Part shown: positions 10,213 through 20,880 of the stretch, piece by piece
Layout: every line of letters begins with the position of its first letter
Numbering within the stretch: position 1 is the stretch's first letter
DNA from: Meghimatium bilineatum
Taxonomy: Eukaryota > Mollusca > Gastropoda > Stylommatophora > Philomycidae
DNA: 64,000 nt
Direction: 5' to 3'
Assembly: GCA_034231615.1 (NCBI GenBank)
Contig: CM067315.1
Coordinates: 29,490,133-29,554,132, forward strand
Notes under the pieces: generated by a model
Seen by the model: the letters and a program-made list of their open reading frames with translations, nothing else
What the model was told of the DNA's origin: nothing
The model's database searches: none
Made by a program: the position numbers and the translations under genes

Positions 10213-10862
10213 GCTGACAGCTCAAGGGATTACTTCAACATCGTTATCATAGATCAAAGTGACACAAAAATTCATGCTAAAATTTGATTTCATGTCAAAA
10301 TCAATGATTACTGATCATGTCAAAATCAATGATTACTGATCATGTCAAAATCAATGATTACTGATCATGTCAAAATCAATGATTAAATACTGATCATGTC
10401 AAAATCAATGATTACTGATCATGTCAAAATCAATGATTACTGATCATGTGAAAATCAATTATTACTGATCATGTCAAAATCAATGATTACTGATCATGTC
10501 AAAATCAATGATTACTGATCATGTCAAAATCAATTATTACTGATCATGTCAAAATCAATGATTAAATACTGATCATGTCAAAATCAATGATTACTGATCA
10601 TGTCAAAATCAATGATTACTGATCATGTGAAAATCAATTATTACTGATCATGTCAAAATCAATGATTACTGATCATGTCAAAATCAATGATTACTGATCA
10701 TGTCAAAATCAATGATTACTGATCATGTCAAAATCAATGATTACTGATCATGTCAAAATCAATGATATCTGGGCCCTGCTGACAGCTCAAGGGATTACTT
10801 CATCATCGTCATCATAGATCAAAGTGATAAAAAAATCCATGCTAAAATTTGATTTCATGTCA
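10199..10862. repeat. 25-bp minisatellite enclosed by ~95-bp direct repeats
   Basis: ATATCTGGGCCCTGCTGACA through GATTTCATGTCAAAA occurs at 10199-10300 and again at 10766-10862. Between them lies a 25-bp array (TGATCATGTCAAAATCAATG) of about 19 units, with variants (TTAAATAC insert, GTGAAAATC) recurring at about 179-bp spacing. The left repeat includes the 5' end of SINE D. Confidence 0.93.
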
Positions 10863-10989
10863 AAAGACGCAGATATCACAGCAAAACTGTTAAACATGAC
10901 ACACCACTCTCTACTATCTAGACTACATTGTGTTAATGAACATTTTAGTTACTAACATCCAAATAAATCACAAACTACTGTCTACTGTT

Positions 10990-11265
10990 CTGGTCAAGCT
11001 GTAGTCAGGGGTAACGAAAGAGCTGACACGTTGGTTGGTAAAACTATAATTGATGGCAAAGTGATGAGAAAAGACCGGGCCAAATTAATTAGAGTAGTCA
11101 TAGATATATTACAATATTATGAAGTGGATGCTGAAAAAGACAATGTACATGTTCAGAGAGTGATAGAAATGGGAGTGAGGACCAGAAGAACCAACAACTG
11201 ACTGGGACACTGCGGTTATATACTTTAAGATGGATGACGGAATGACAATAAAATAATTTACGGTA
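10990..11265 (+). mobile_element. LINE RNase H-region fragment
   Basis: Translation contains VVRGNERADTLVGKTI, the C-terminal RNase H signature (GNE.AD.LA), followed by KDRAKLIRVVIDILQ, NVHVQRVIEMGV and ACTGACTGGGACACTGCGG at DNA level, as in the fragment at the window start. Truncated at both ends. Confidence 0.75.
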
Positions 11266-11504
11266 ATTCCCCTTGTGCAGTATTGCAAGTTTTTAGTGAA
11301 AAATCGAATCCTAAGAATGCTGAAAAACAATGACTCAGCTATTTATACGATTACAATATTGTAGGATTAAAGAAAGCTGTTCTGTGAACAAGAATTTAGA
11401 AAGCGGTATCTTGAAATGTGGATAAAGAGAACAATTTGGAAATTTATTGAACCTTGTGAAATCCTTATATTGTTGGAATTCTAATCAATTTAATTATTTT
11501 ATTT

Positions 11505-11636
11505 TTTTGCGTTCTCAAACGCCCACTGTGTTTATCAAGTAGAATGACATTTTACAGTAGGACGTAGTCGAGAGAACGAAAATGCGTTGTGTTGCCGTTT
11601 TCCTTTCCCCATTGGCTTGACAAATCCGAGTTTGGC
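11505..11636 (-). mobile_element. SINE B
   Basis: Reverse B copy: TTGCGTTCTCAAACGCCCAC, GTCGAGAGAACGAAAATGCG, GTTGTGTTGCCGTTTTCC and ACAAATCCGAGTTTGGCG. Fairly diverged. Confidence 0.7.
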
Positions 11637-11959
11637 GTTGTAACTAATGTGTTCAGTGTTGTACTACTTCCACAAAGCGATGAACGCTTTTAGACATATC
11701 GCTAGTAGACCAGCTATGCGCGATAACTGGTTTCTGTACTGTAAACAGAATAATAACTGAAAGCTAACCACAATAACGCATGCGTGACATTTTCGCAGCT
11801 GTACTTATTACTATCGAAATAGTCACAGACGCATACAAAGAGGACCATTGACTGGTAGGAGAAACTAAGAAAATATGCCATCAATTTGTCACGGAAACTA
11901 TTGATGATATTTTTTCTTTCTTAGTTATCAATTAACATCACCGCACAAAGGGTATTTCC
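11637..11959. other. Unannotated DNA
   Basis: No feature recognised. Confidence 0.5.
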
Positions 11960-12185
11960 ATAAATGCTCTGCTTGCCATTCCGTCAGACATTTAAAAGTA
12001 GTCAGCAAAGTTCAATGCCCCAGTCAGCTGTTGGTTGTCGGTTCTTCTGATCTTTGCAGTGAGGACACACTTTCTCCCATTTCTCCTGGTCACTCCAATT
12101 TTTACCATTCTCTGAATATGTACACTATCCAGTTTCAGCATCCTCTTCATCGTTTTGTAGTGCACCCATGATAGTCCTAATTCTT
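11960..12185 (-). mobile_element. LINE RNase H-tail fragment
   Basis: Minus-strand translation VHIQRMVKIGVTRRNGRKC and NQQLTGALNFADYF repeats the block seen at 83-300. A CTTCTTCTTCTTCT run follows at 12182-12198. Confidence 0.75.
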
Positions 12186-12261
12186 CTTCTTCTTCTCGTT
12201 CGCTGTTTAACATGTCAACACAACAAGTACATTTTGTTTTGAAGACATGTTATCTTAATCA

Positions 12262-12325
12262 TGTTGCGTGATACCATGGTTGCTAGTGTTTCTCTTGGAC
12301 TGGTACATCCGATTTCAGCACTGTT
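12262..12325 (-). mobile_element. SINE A or D core remnant
   Basis: ACCATGGTTGC and GGTACATCCGATTTCAGCAC correspond to the reverse core. No clear ends. Confidence 0.4.
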
Positions 12326-12659
12326 GTTTTTTGGGCAGGACTGTGATCCTGCTTTATGCCAGGGACAAACCTCAGTTTCCCATTCTCTGTTGAATGGACT
12401 ACGTTTTCATCTCCACTTTAAGGAGTTGACCCCGACCACTTGGAGACAGCCCTAATTTATTCAGCCTTGTCTTTTCACATCGATTTGCCAATCATTATAG
12501 TTTTACCCGCCAATGAATCACCACAAGAACTATTCACATACATACACTTCATCATCGGCTCGGAAAGGGAACTCATCAGGGTAAGCCAAGGGTGTAATCC
12601 CGTACATTCAGATAATCATTCATCACTAGCGAAATTTGCTTGAAATGTGTTAACGACAC

Positions 12660-12920
12660 CTGAAAGGTGAGCAAAGAATAGTAACACTGTTACCCGCCAT
12701 GCACGTCGTAAGATGCGATTAAGGCGGTTTTAGGCTGACAGTTGACTGTCTCGTCCTTAGTAGGTCAAAGTGGCACAGAAGATATACTGAAATAGAATGT
12801 GTCAGGCAGAAAGACGTGGCCATCGCAGCTGAATTCTAACCAATGGCATAACAAATTCCGTTCTTATTACTATATCCTGCTTATCTGCAGCAACTTGAGA
12901 ACGACAGAAGAAGAAGAAAA
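12660..12920 (+). mobile_element. SINE A
   Basis: Forward A copy: GCAAAGAATAGTAACACTG, CATGCACGTCGTAAGATGCG, AATGTGTCAGGCAGAAAG, TATATCCTGCTTATCTGCAG and a GAAGAAGAAGAA tail. Diverged. Confidence 0.8.
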
Positions 12921-13599
12921 TAATAACTCACCAATTTAGAGAACGTTATAGGAAAAGATACACACACAAAAATACGAAAAATAATGAAGAACTTAAAACC
13001 GAAAAAATAAAATATTAGCGGTAAATACGATAAGACAGGATAACATGATAAAAGCCTTACTTGGAAATTAAAGGTTGGATAATGAAACACTTTCCATGGC
13101 TGTGGGCAGGTAGCAGCTCTTGACAGCCCATAGCACTACTGACATTACTATTTGTTGTCTTAAATGCATGGTTCCTTTAGGGAGTCTATGGATAAATGTT
13201 TAGTCCATGAAGGACGGTATTTCAGTGCGGCATTATCCTAGGATTTTCACGTCCTGCCGGTAATGTTATGTATATTTCTGGACCAAATAGATTTTCTGTC
13301 AGATTTGTTGACCTATATGCAGTGATTGTACTTTCGGAATTCTCCGCCATCTTGGAGTCTGTCACTGATCGACAAAGATACAATGTTCTTTGGCCAGAAT
13401 GTCCTCGTCAACCATTCTTCGTTTGTTTGGCAGGAATGTAAGCAAAAATTTGAAACACTATATGTATTTAATCCACAAGTGTGAAACAACATGACAAACA
13501 ACATTCATAAAACATGAAAAACAACATTCATACAACTTTAGCGATGAATGTTGAATGGAAGTTGAACACGATCAGCCAACATACCGCTACCGAGTAAGA
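12921..13599. other. Unannotated DNA
   Basis: No gene or repeat recognised, apart from a short local duplication of ACAACATTCATA(A/C)AAC near 13500-13530. Confidence 0.4.
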
Positions 13600-14902
13600 T
13601 AGCGCTATGCACCACCTACAGAACCATTACACTGATCAATCACGTCACTAAATACTACTTGGTATGATCATCACAAGACTACAACACAAGCTGGAAGATG
13701 AATTAAATGAAGTACAGGCATGTTTCAGACGAGGTAGAGGCACTAGAGACCATATTTTCAATATGCGGAACATCATAGATAAATGCAGAGAGTTTAATGT
13801 CGACATCTACAAATGCTTTATTGAATACGCCAAAACATTCGATTGTGTACAACATCAAAAACTTTGGAATATCATGAAGGACCAGGGTTTCCCGCTAATC
13901 CTAATCTATCTCATTAAAAACATTATATCAAGACCAGGAAGCAGCCGTGAGAGTAATAGTGAAACATCTGATTGTTTCAGCGTGGAAAAAGGAGTCAGAC
14001 AAGGATGTATCATATCACCATATCTCTTCAACATTTATGCAGAGAACATAATGAGGAATGTACGAAATGATCAACAGAGAAATAACTTCGATCCACTCAA
14101 CATCGGAGGTCACGAGATACCAGAACTAAGATATGCTGACGATGCAACATTATTGGCGCGCAGTCAAGCAGGTCTCCAACGCCTCATAAACTCCATTAAA
14201 GAACATTGTGAAAAACAAAATTTATTTCTGAATGGAAACAAGACTAAAATTATGACAATCGACAAAACCACTAGCAAGTTCTCAATCAATATCAAAAACT
14301 GCGAATTACAAAGAGTTACCAGTTTTGAATATCTAGATTCTCTTATCAACAGTAATGGGAATTGCTATGAAGAAGTCAGAAGCGGGTTGTCTATCGCGTC
14401 AAATAAGCTGATATAAATGAAAAACATATGGTTGAGCTGCTGCAAAATAATAAAACTAACATTCCTATGAGCTTGCATATTCCCAGTGGCAATATATGGG
14501 TGTGAATCCTGGACAATCACCAACAAAGTGAAACATAAAATAACAACATTTGAAACATAATCTTACAGGTAAATCCTCAGAATACCATGAACCAAAAATA
14601 TCATCAATGTAGCCATCCTGAGAGAAATTAATGTAAAAGAAAACTGGCTAAACATCATGGTTCTTTTCAGAAAACTACAATATTTTTGGCATATCGAACG
14701 CCATGATGTCCTAAAGAAAATTATAATGGAGGGGATTATGTCAAGGAGACGAACAAGAGACAGATCAAGAAGAAGATGGATGCAAGACATCAAAGACCAC
14801 CTGTACATGACAATAACAGAAGCAGAGAGACTGGCTCAAGATAGACAGAAGTTTTTAAAGTCTGTGATGACTGCTACATCCTGTTCAGGATATGTTACCT
14901 GA
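13600..14902 (+). mobile_element. LINE reverse transcriptase remnant, best preserved in window
   Basis: An open frame at 13664-14416 (250 codons) covers the RT palm. Visible motifs are QACFRRGRGTRDHIFNMR (finger), IEYAKTFDCV (motif A, with Y for the usual first position), GVRQGCIISPYLFNIYAE (motif B), YADDATLLA (motif C, catalytic YADD) and GNKTKIM (motif D). Downstream pieces carry ESWTITNKVKH and RDRSRRRWMQDIKDHL, ending at 14902. A frame change lies upstream of 13664 (RTITLINHVTK is in another frame), and stops lie at 14416 and beyond. No endonuclease domain is present, so this is a 5'-truncated dead copy. LINE clade not assigned. Confidence 0.9.
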
Positions 14903-14944
14903 TGTTGATGAAGGGATTTTCACTGGAAGAAAAGTCTTACTATA

Positions 14945-15825
14945 TGGTAGTAATGTCATCTACTAGAAGTATACTGCTATATGCTGGTATGTTACTGGTA
15001 AATAATATAATCTACTAGAAGTATACTGTTGTATGCTGGAAGGTTACTGGTAAATAATATAATCTACTAGAAGTATACTGCTATATGCTGGTAGGTTACT
15101 GGTAAATAATATAATCTACTAGAAGTATACTGTTGTATGCTGGTAGGTTACTGGTAAATAATATAATCTACTAGAAGTATACTGTTGTATGCTGGTAGGT
15201 TACTGGTAAATAATATAATCTACTAGAAGTATACTGTTGTATGCTGGAAGGTTACTGGTAAATAATATAATCTACTAGAAGTATACTGTTGTATGCTGGA
15301 AGGTTACTGGTAAATAATATAATCTACTAGAAGTATACTGTTGTATGCTGGAAGGTTACTGGTAAATAATATAATCTACTAGAAGTATACTGATATATGC
15401 TGGAAGGTTACTGGTAAATAATATAATCTACTAGAGGTATACTGTTGTATGCTGGAAGGTTACTGGTAAATAATATAATCTACTAGAAGTATACTGTTGT
15501 ATGCTGGAAGGTTACTGGTAAATAATATAATCTACTAGAAGTATACTGATATATGCTGGAAGGTTACTGGTAAATAATATAATCTACTAGAGGTATACTG
15601 TTGTATGCTGGAAGGTTACTGGTAAATAATATAATCTACTAGAAGTATACTGTTGTATGCTGGAAGGTTACTGGTAAATAATATAATCTACTAGAAGTAT
15701 ACTGTTGTATGCTGGAAGGTTACTGGTAAATAATATAATCTACTAGAGGTATATTGTTATATGCTGGTATGTTACTTGTAAATAATATAATCTATCTAGA
15801 AGTATACTGTTATATAATACTGTTA
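14945..15825. repeat. 52-bp minisatellite, about 17 copies
   Basis: Unit contains TAATCTACTAGAAGTATACTG and TGCTGGAAGGTTACTGGTAA. Variants (GATATATGC, CTAGAGG) recur exactly 156 bp apart (15392/15548 and 15431/15587), indicating trimer-level duplication. It begins about 40 bp after the end of the LINE. Confidence 0.95.
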
Positions 15826-16849
15826 GGTCACTGGTTCCAATTGGCAATTCTCGGTCGGACGCTGTGGCGACAGAATTACTTGCATCACGATGTTCATTAT
15901 TTTGTATGCTTACAAGCTCTGACATAACCAAATTGGACTAGCGTCCGCGGTTGAAAGATCGTGTCGCATCATAATAAGAACAGTTTAAGTAACAAAACCA
16001 ACCACGAGAAGTAGTGAAGGTATCGGTTTCGCTAATCGACTAAAAACGACCTCAGTGGAATTTCTGTACGTGCCGCTCAATTAATGCTTTGAGAATCACT
16101 AATCGTTCCTAGTTCTAACTCACATATTCCTCCCCCTGCTTATCCTCTGTTTTTGACCGACTAATAATTCCTACTCTGTACTGTCACACAACGTACGATT
16201 TCCTCAAAATGAGTTCAGCGACCGACCTTGATCGGTATCAAATATGGCAGTGACATTTGCCAGAGTAGCACATTGCAATTTGCAGTCTGATTTAATTGTT
16301 GATTGTTAACTCCCTTTGAAATAAAGGGAAACAAATACAAACCGCAAAAAAGATTTGAATTTCATTGTCAGAAAACAATTTACGGTTCTAGTTTGAAACC
16401 CGTGCCCCCATATTTCATTATTTTCCTTGGCTATGTTTACCAGTTTATGTTTATCATTTATTAAGTTAAATATACATTTATTTAGGGTTAAGGTTAGTTA
16501 ATGTAAAACATAGCTAAAACATGTAAAAGCTTCATAGCACGTCATCTATACAATCCCGTAGTCGTAGCCTTCGATAACAGTTACAATGTTGTCCCGACAT
16601 GCCGACATTGTGCTTGAACTAGTTACGGGCACGGCGTAGGTGGACGGAACAACAAAGAAAACTGTCGCAAGGGCCAGAGTTGTGCCCTGATGTCGACGTC
16701 TGTTTAGGCGACATTGGACTAGAAACACCATCGAGTCGAATGGCTGCTGGAACAGAGGGCGGAGCACTTATGGGAATATCCCACGTGCTGTGAGGCCAGT
16801 TTTCTAATCAAGAATCAAGAAAACATAACCAACGTTATAATCTTACAGC
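15826..16849. other. Unannotated DNA
   Basis: About 1 kb without recognisable repeat or gene. Short frames such as 16546-16767 minus have no recognisable domain. Confidence 0.4.
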
Positions 16850-16995
16850 ATGCTGTACGAGGGGATTAAGGATGTTTTGGAGTGTAGTTGTGTGTCACGT
16901 TCCAAAGAGTGTCAATGGTACCCAGAAATCATCTTTAAATATCATATGCAGGGTCGAAAGGCGAAGATATCGCAGTTGGGCCGTAAACTATTACT
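16850..16995 (+). mobile_element. SINE A remnant (core)
   Basis: GGGTCGAAAGGCGAAGATATCGC and GGCCGTAAAC match the A core. The head part GCATGCTGTACGAGGGGATTAAGG is plausible but very diverged. Confidence 0.45.
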
Positions 16996-17106
16996 AAACA
17001 CGTTGAAAGTCTTGAAAATCGCACTAAAGAGATAACGTGTTGGCGAATACAGAAAACGTATTGACTCAAGTTGCGGATCTGATTCATATATATATGTAAG
17101 GTATAT

Positions 17107-17380
17107 ACTTCTTCTGCATTCGTTCTCACACTCCTACTGGTTACCAGGATGTAATCCGTAGAACTGAATAAGCGTCGTCATGGTTTAAATCTGGCTGCGA
17201 TATTTGAGCCTTTCACTATGACACATCCGACTTCAGCATAGCTTCTTGGTCAGATTTACCCTATAGGGGATGGGCATTCAACTCCACAGCATAATCTCCT
17301 TAGTCTCCTCTTACGCGTGCATAGAAGGTAAACAGTATTATTATTCTGTGCTCGCCTTTCGGGTCCCGGTAACACGCGGA
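17107..17380 (-). mobile_element. SINE A, near full length
   Basis: Reverse A copy with CTTCTGCATTCGTTCTCAC, CAGGATGTAATCCGTAGAAC, GACACATCCGACTTCAGCA, ATAATCTCCTTAGTCTCC, and CTTTCGGGTCCCGGTAACAC at its 5' end. Confidence 0.85.
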
Positions 17381-17747
17381 CGAAATGTATGTAGTTTTTC
17401 TTATTCTCCTGCGTCAGTTGTTGTGCTAGACTGTCAGGTTTGCAGCCAGAGCGAAGATCCCTGTCTTCTCCAGGTCAGAGCGGCTGTTCCATAGCTTTTG
17501 TCTCGATTATGTATCATTTGGCCAGACCGACTGTCTCTGCTTCTTGTATGTTAGGCAGTCCTGAAGTGTTTGTTCGAGTGTTTAGGTTCCAGATTCACAT
17601 GGGCATTATCTGTGCGTGAAATATATTTTTTGGACTTCTATATATTTATCTGTCAGTAGACTGCTTATCTGGTTCCTTTGTTTTTCCTAAAACTAAATTT
17701 CTCTTCACCGACGTCAATGTCTATCTTGTTTTCAATTCTTTCATGTA
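17381..17747. other. Unannotated DNA
   Basis: No feature recognised. Confidence 0.4.
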
Positions 17748-17967
17748 TTATCTTCAGTAGTATATGTTACTTACATATAGTATCTTCAGTAGTATATGTT
17801 ACTTACATATAGTATCTTCAGTAGTATATGTTACTTACATATAGTATCTTCAGTAGTATATGTTACTTACATATAGTATCTTCAGTAGTATATGTTACTT
17901 ACATGTAGTATCTTCAGTAGTATATGTTACTTACATATAGTATCTTCAGTAGTATATGTTACTTACA
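17748..17967. repeat. 32-bp minisatellite, about 7 copies
   Basis: Unit TATCTTCAGTAGTATATGTT plus ACTTACATATAG, nearly identical between copies; one unit has CATGTAG. The last unit runs directly into a SINE E-like sequence. Confidence 0.95.
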
Positions 17968-18095
17968 GAGCGGGTCTACGACGACAAGGCATCTGGTTAA
18001 ATCCCGCCTCAGACAACTGTGCATCAAAACAGTTCGGAAAACACATACAAACTAGTGAACGCATTTATTTATCTAGAAAATCACTACAGCCAAAC
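17968..18095 (+). mobile_element. SINE E (tRNA-derived), partial
   Basis: CTGGTTAAATCCCGCC is a degenerate B box, and TTATCTAGAAAATCACTACAGCC is shared with the E copy at 53538-53725. The A-box half is not clear; the minisatellite replaces it. Confidence 0.55.
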
Positions 18096-18788
18096 ACTAA
18101 AAATAGTGCCTTGATTACTACATCCGTAATAGGATAAGCTACAATTTTTATATATTTTTTTTGGGGGGGGGGGTTGTTTGTTGTTTTGGTTATGTGGTTC
18201 ATCAAGCGGATTGTTCTGTATCCCGTACAATCCACTGCCCATTCAATTATATCTCTACTAACAATCCTCCGTTTGAGAGGAGTACCCTTACTAAATGAAA
18301 CAGGTCACAGACTAGCCAGCAGCTTAATTACGAGTACTCCTTTCCACTTTCGATGGACAATCCACAGGAACAAGCCAAGCTAAAGTTGACAGCTGCGTGA
18401 ATGAGAATATTCGAGTTGATCACAGGGGCGATAAAACGGTACTGGACAAACGAAACTTAATTATTGTGGACGAAATGGAACAAATTAAGTCCCTTTAATT
18501 AGACACTATGCTACCAATAATTATAGGAAATCTCACGGAATCAAGAATTATCTGGACCGTCTGCGATTTAATGGCACCAGAAATTATCATTTTTCTGTGT
18601 GTTTAGATTTGTTTACTATATTTTCTCATTTCGTCAATAATTTGTGATCAAATGAATAGCCATGGTGTTTTTTTTTTAATTATTTTCTTTTTGTTTTAAG
18701 GACAGTATCACAGTCAGTGATACATTATCTTTTTTTTTCTTCTTCTTTATGTTTGCTCTTCACAATTGCCTACAAATATTTATTAAAA
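18096..18788. other. Unannotated DNA
   Basis: Contains a poly-T/poly-G run at about 18155-18172. Short frames (18174-18383) show no recognisable domain. Confidence 0.4.
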
Positions 18789-18905
18789 CTGTGTTCTCGT
18801 GATCCAGAACGTGAGGTTGTAATAGCAATCTGCCACGAATGTTATAAGAGACGACTGAGGAGGTGTCAGGCGGACTTGACTGTCGCATACCATACGTCAG
18901 TGAAA
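18789..18905 (+). mobile_element. SINE A 5' fragment
   Basis: GTGTTCTCGTGATCCAGAAC, then GAATGTTATAAGAGACGACTG correspond to the A head. It is followed at once by an opposite-strand A tail, forming an inverted pair. Confidence 0.55.
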
Positions 18906-18908
18906 CGT

Positions 18909-19030
18909 ATTTTTCTTCTTTGTTCATTCACAAACTCCTGAAGATTACCAGGATGTAGTCCGGAGAATGGAATTCGCTGTGACATAGTTTACGATATCTG
19001 TATGCGATATCTACTGCGCATGTCTGTCAG
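18909..19030 (-). mobile_element. SINE A 3' fragment
   Basis: TTCTTCTTTGTTCATTCAC, AAACTCCTGAAGATTACCAGG and ATGTAGTCCGGAGAATGG match the A 3' end in reverse. Confidence 0.75.
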
Positions 19031-19074
19031 AATATATTAATTCACCGGACATTCTAGATATTTTTGATCGCATT

Positions 19075-19185
19075 TGGATGGCAATGCCATTGCTTTCTGA
19101 AGGATCCGGATATACATCGAGGCGGGATTTGAATCTGGTACATTATACATCAGATACATGTTCTGTACCACTCGGACAGAGAGCT
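19075..19185 (-). mobile_element. SINE E (tRNA-derived)
   Basis: Minus strand reads CCGAGTGGTACAGAAC (A box) and CAGATTCAAATCCCGCC (B box), followed by ATCCGGATCCTTCAGAAAGC and AATGGCA, matching E at 53538-53725. It is a SINE head, not a tRNA: there is no acceptor-stem pairing and no closing CCA-side helix. Confidence 0.65.
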
Positions 19186-19264
19186 GGACAAATTACTATT
19201 AAGAACAGAGAATACGTCGTTAAATGTTTTACAACTCACAAAATATATTTAATCACGAGATGAA

Positions 19265-19335
19265 ATATAGTAAACAATTCCCAAAAGAATTGACGTTTCG
19301 ATCACGCGGTCTTTATCATTTATAAACGTATAATA
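19265..19335 (-). other. Hammerhead-like GAAACGTC motif copy 1
   Basis: Minus strand reads TGATAAAGACCGCGTGATCG followed by AAACGTCAATT, resembling a (C)UGAURA - stem - GAAA hammerhead core with A at the position of the usual second G. Related sequences lie at 29860-29925 and 58540-58595. Function not established. Confidence 0.4.
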
Positions 19336-19457
19336 TAAAACGAATCTTTCAATTGGACTCGATATTTAATAACATTAGAATGACCAATTACATATTAGGA
19401 TAAACATAAATTGGCACAACAGAAGACTATTCAAAAAATTGAAGGGGGGGGGGGACA

Positions 19458-19905
19458 TATCTTCTCCGTTCGTTCTCAAACTCCTGCATATTAGTAGGAT
19501 GTAGTTGGGAGAACGGAATGTGTTATGCCATAGTTTACAGCTTAGCTAAGATATCTGCGCATTTCTGTCTGACACATTTGATTTCAGCATGTCTTCCGTG
19601 GCACTTTGACACTCTGAGTGATAGGACAGCCATTACACTCCAAAACTTCATTAGTCGCCTTTCGTGACATGCATGGCAGGTAACAGCGCCGCCACTCTTT
19701 ACTCAAACATCATGTGCAGGTAACACAGCCTATCTGCGCCGATCGTTCTGACACATCAGACTTCAACATAACTTCTCTATCGGATGGGACAGCCATTTCT
19801 TCCCCAAAACCTTCTTCGTCGCCTCTTACAACATGCATGATAGGTAAACAGTGCATGTTTTTCTTTGCTCCTCTCTCATGCCCCAGCAACACCAGACCGA
19901 AGTTA
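19458..19905 (-). mobile_element. Two reverse SINE A copies in tandem
   Basis: First copy 19458-19705: CTCCGTTCGTTCTCAAACTC, GGATGTAGTTGGGAGAACGG and CTTCATTAGTCGCC. Second, 5'-proximal part only, 19705-19905: CATCAGACTTCAACATAAC, CTTCGTCGCCTCTTACAAC and CATGCCCCAGCAACACC. Both old. Confidence 0.75.
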
Positions 19906-20329
19906 AAACAAATCAGCAAGAACATGATTTAAATTACATTGATTTGTGACGGCAAAGAAGTACAATAGAATGATAACTCCATTGATACGCTACAACAATA
20001 CACGACCCACTAACTACAAGACCACAATGTGAGACATCTCAATTGATCCATCAAATAAAACCTAAACCATTTTTGTCTCTTACACTTCGTCCACTTGAGA
20101 TTACAGTCCACTTTGCTGAAAAGTCCACCAGATAACTGTTATCTCGAGTTCTTGAAAGTTGTTTCCCCGCCACTTAGTTTTAAATGTTTGCTATTCCAAG
20201 GAAAGAGCCTTTTCATGGTTGCCCATTCTTAGATTTATCGGGTCAACTTTTGAATACATTAATCAAATTCCGATTTGATAACGTTTTAGCCTTTGAATGG
20301 ATCCTTTTACAAATCACAGGTCTGATAAC
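19906..20329. other. Unannotated DNA
   Basis: No feature recognised. Confidence 0.4.
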
Positions 20330-20790
20330 CGAAAATTAAACAGTTACAAGAAATGACAAATATTTTTACAAAAATTTTAAGAAGAGGACTTAGTCTGAAT
20401 AGCAGAAAACAACTGAAGTATTGGTAATAATAAAGATCAAATGTCCTTCAGAATGCAATATCAAAATAGATAGGATCAGTCTGAAACAAGTCAAAATATT
20501 CTAATATTTTGGTATTTTACGAACCTCAGATGGAAGATGTATTAAAGAAGTCAAATTTTGAATTGTCCAGGCAAATGCAACATTTCGCAAGATGAAGGAC
20601 ATTCTATATAATGTATACTTGTCATTTGAGGAGAGAAAAACACAGTTCTTAGAAGTTATATACAACTAATTATGATTTATGAAAAATCAATCTTCGTCAA
20701 ACAACAAAATAGCGACACATTATATAGAGGTATCAGAAATGTCTTTTTATAGAAGAATATTAATAACTGAATAAAACTCACTGTCTTTTG
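20330..20790 (+). mobile_element. LINE fragment, RT thumb region
   Basis: Translation pieces in several frames: LRRGLSLNSRKT, EVLVIIKIKC, TSDGRCIKEVKF, ANATFRKMKDILYN and SFYRRIL follow the order of the region after motif D in LINE RTs (G..LN..KTE, ITSDG.C.EI, A..AF.KMK). Multiple stops and frame changes. Confidence 0.65.
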
Positions 20791-20880
20791 TAGTTCATAC
20801 AGTGGCCCATAAAACTTTGATTCCAGTGTTGTTTCCTCTGGCCACTATGTCTGCCTCGGCGTGTCATACTCAGAACAGTT
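20791..20880 (+). repeat. Dispersed repeat F
   Basis: GTTCATACAGTGGCCCATAA and TCTGGCCACTATGTCTGCC, shared with 985-1090 and 28400-28558. Confidence 0.55.
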
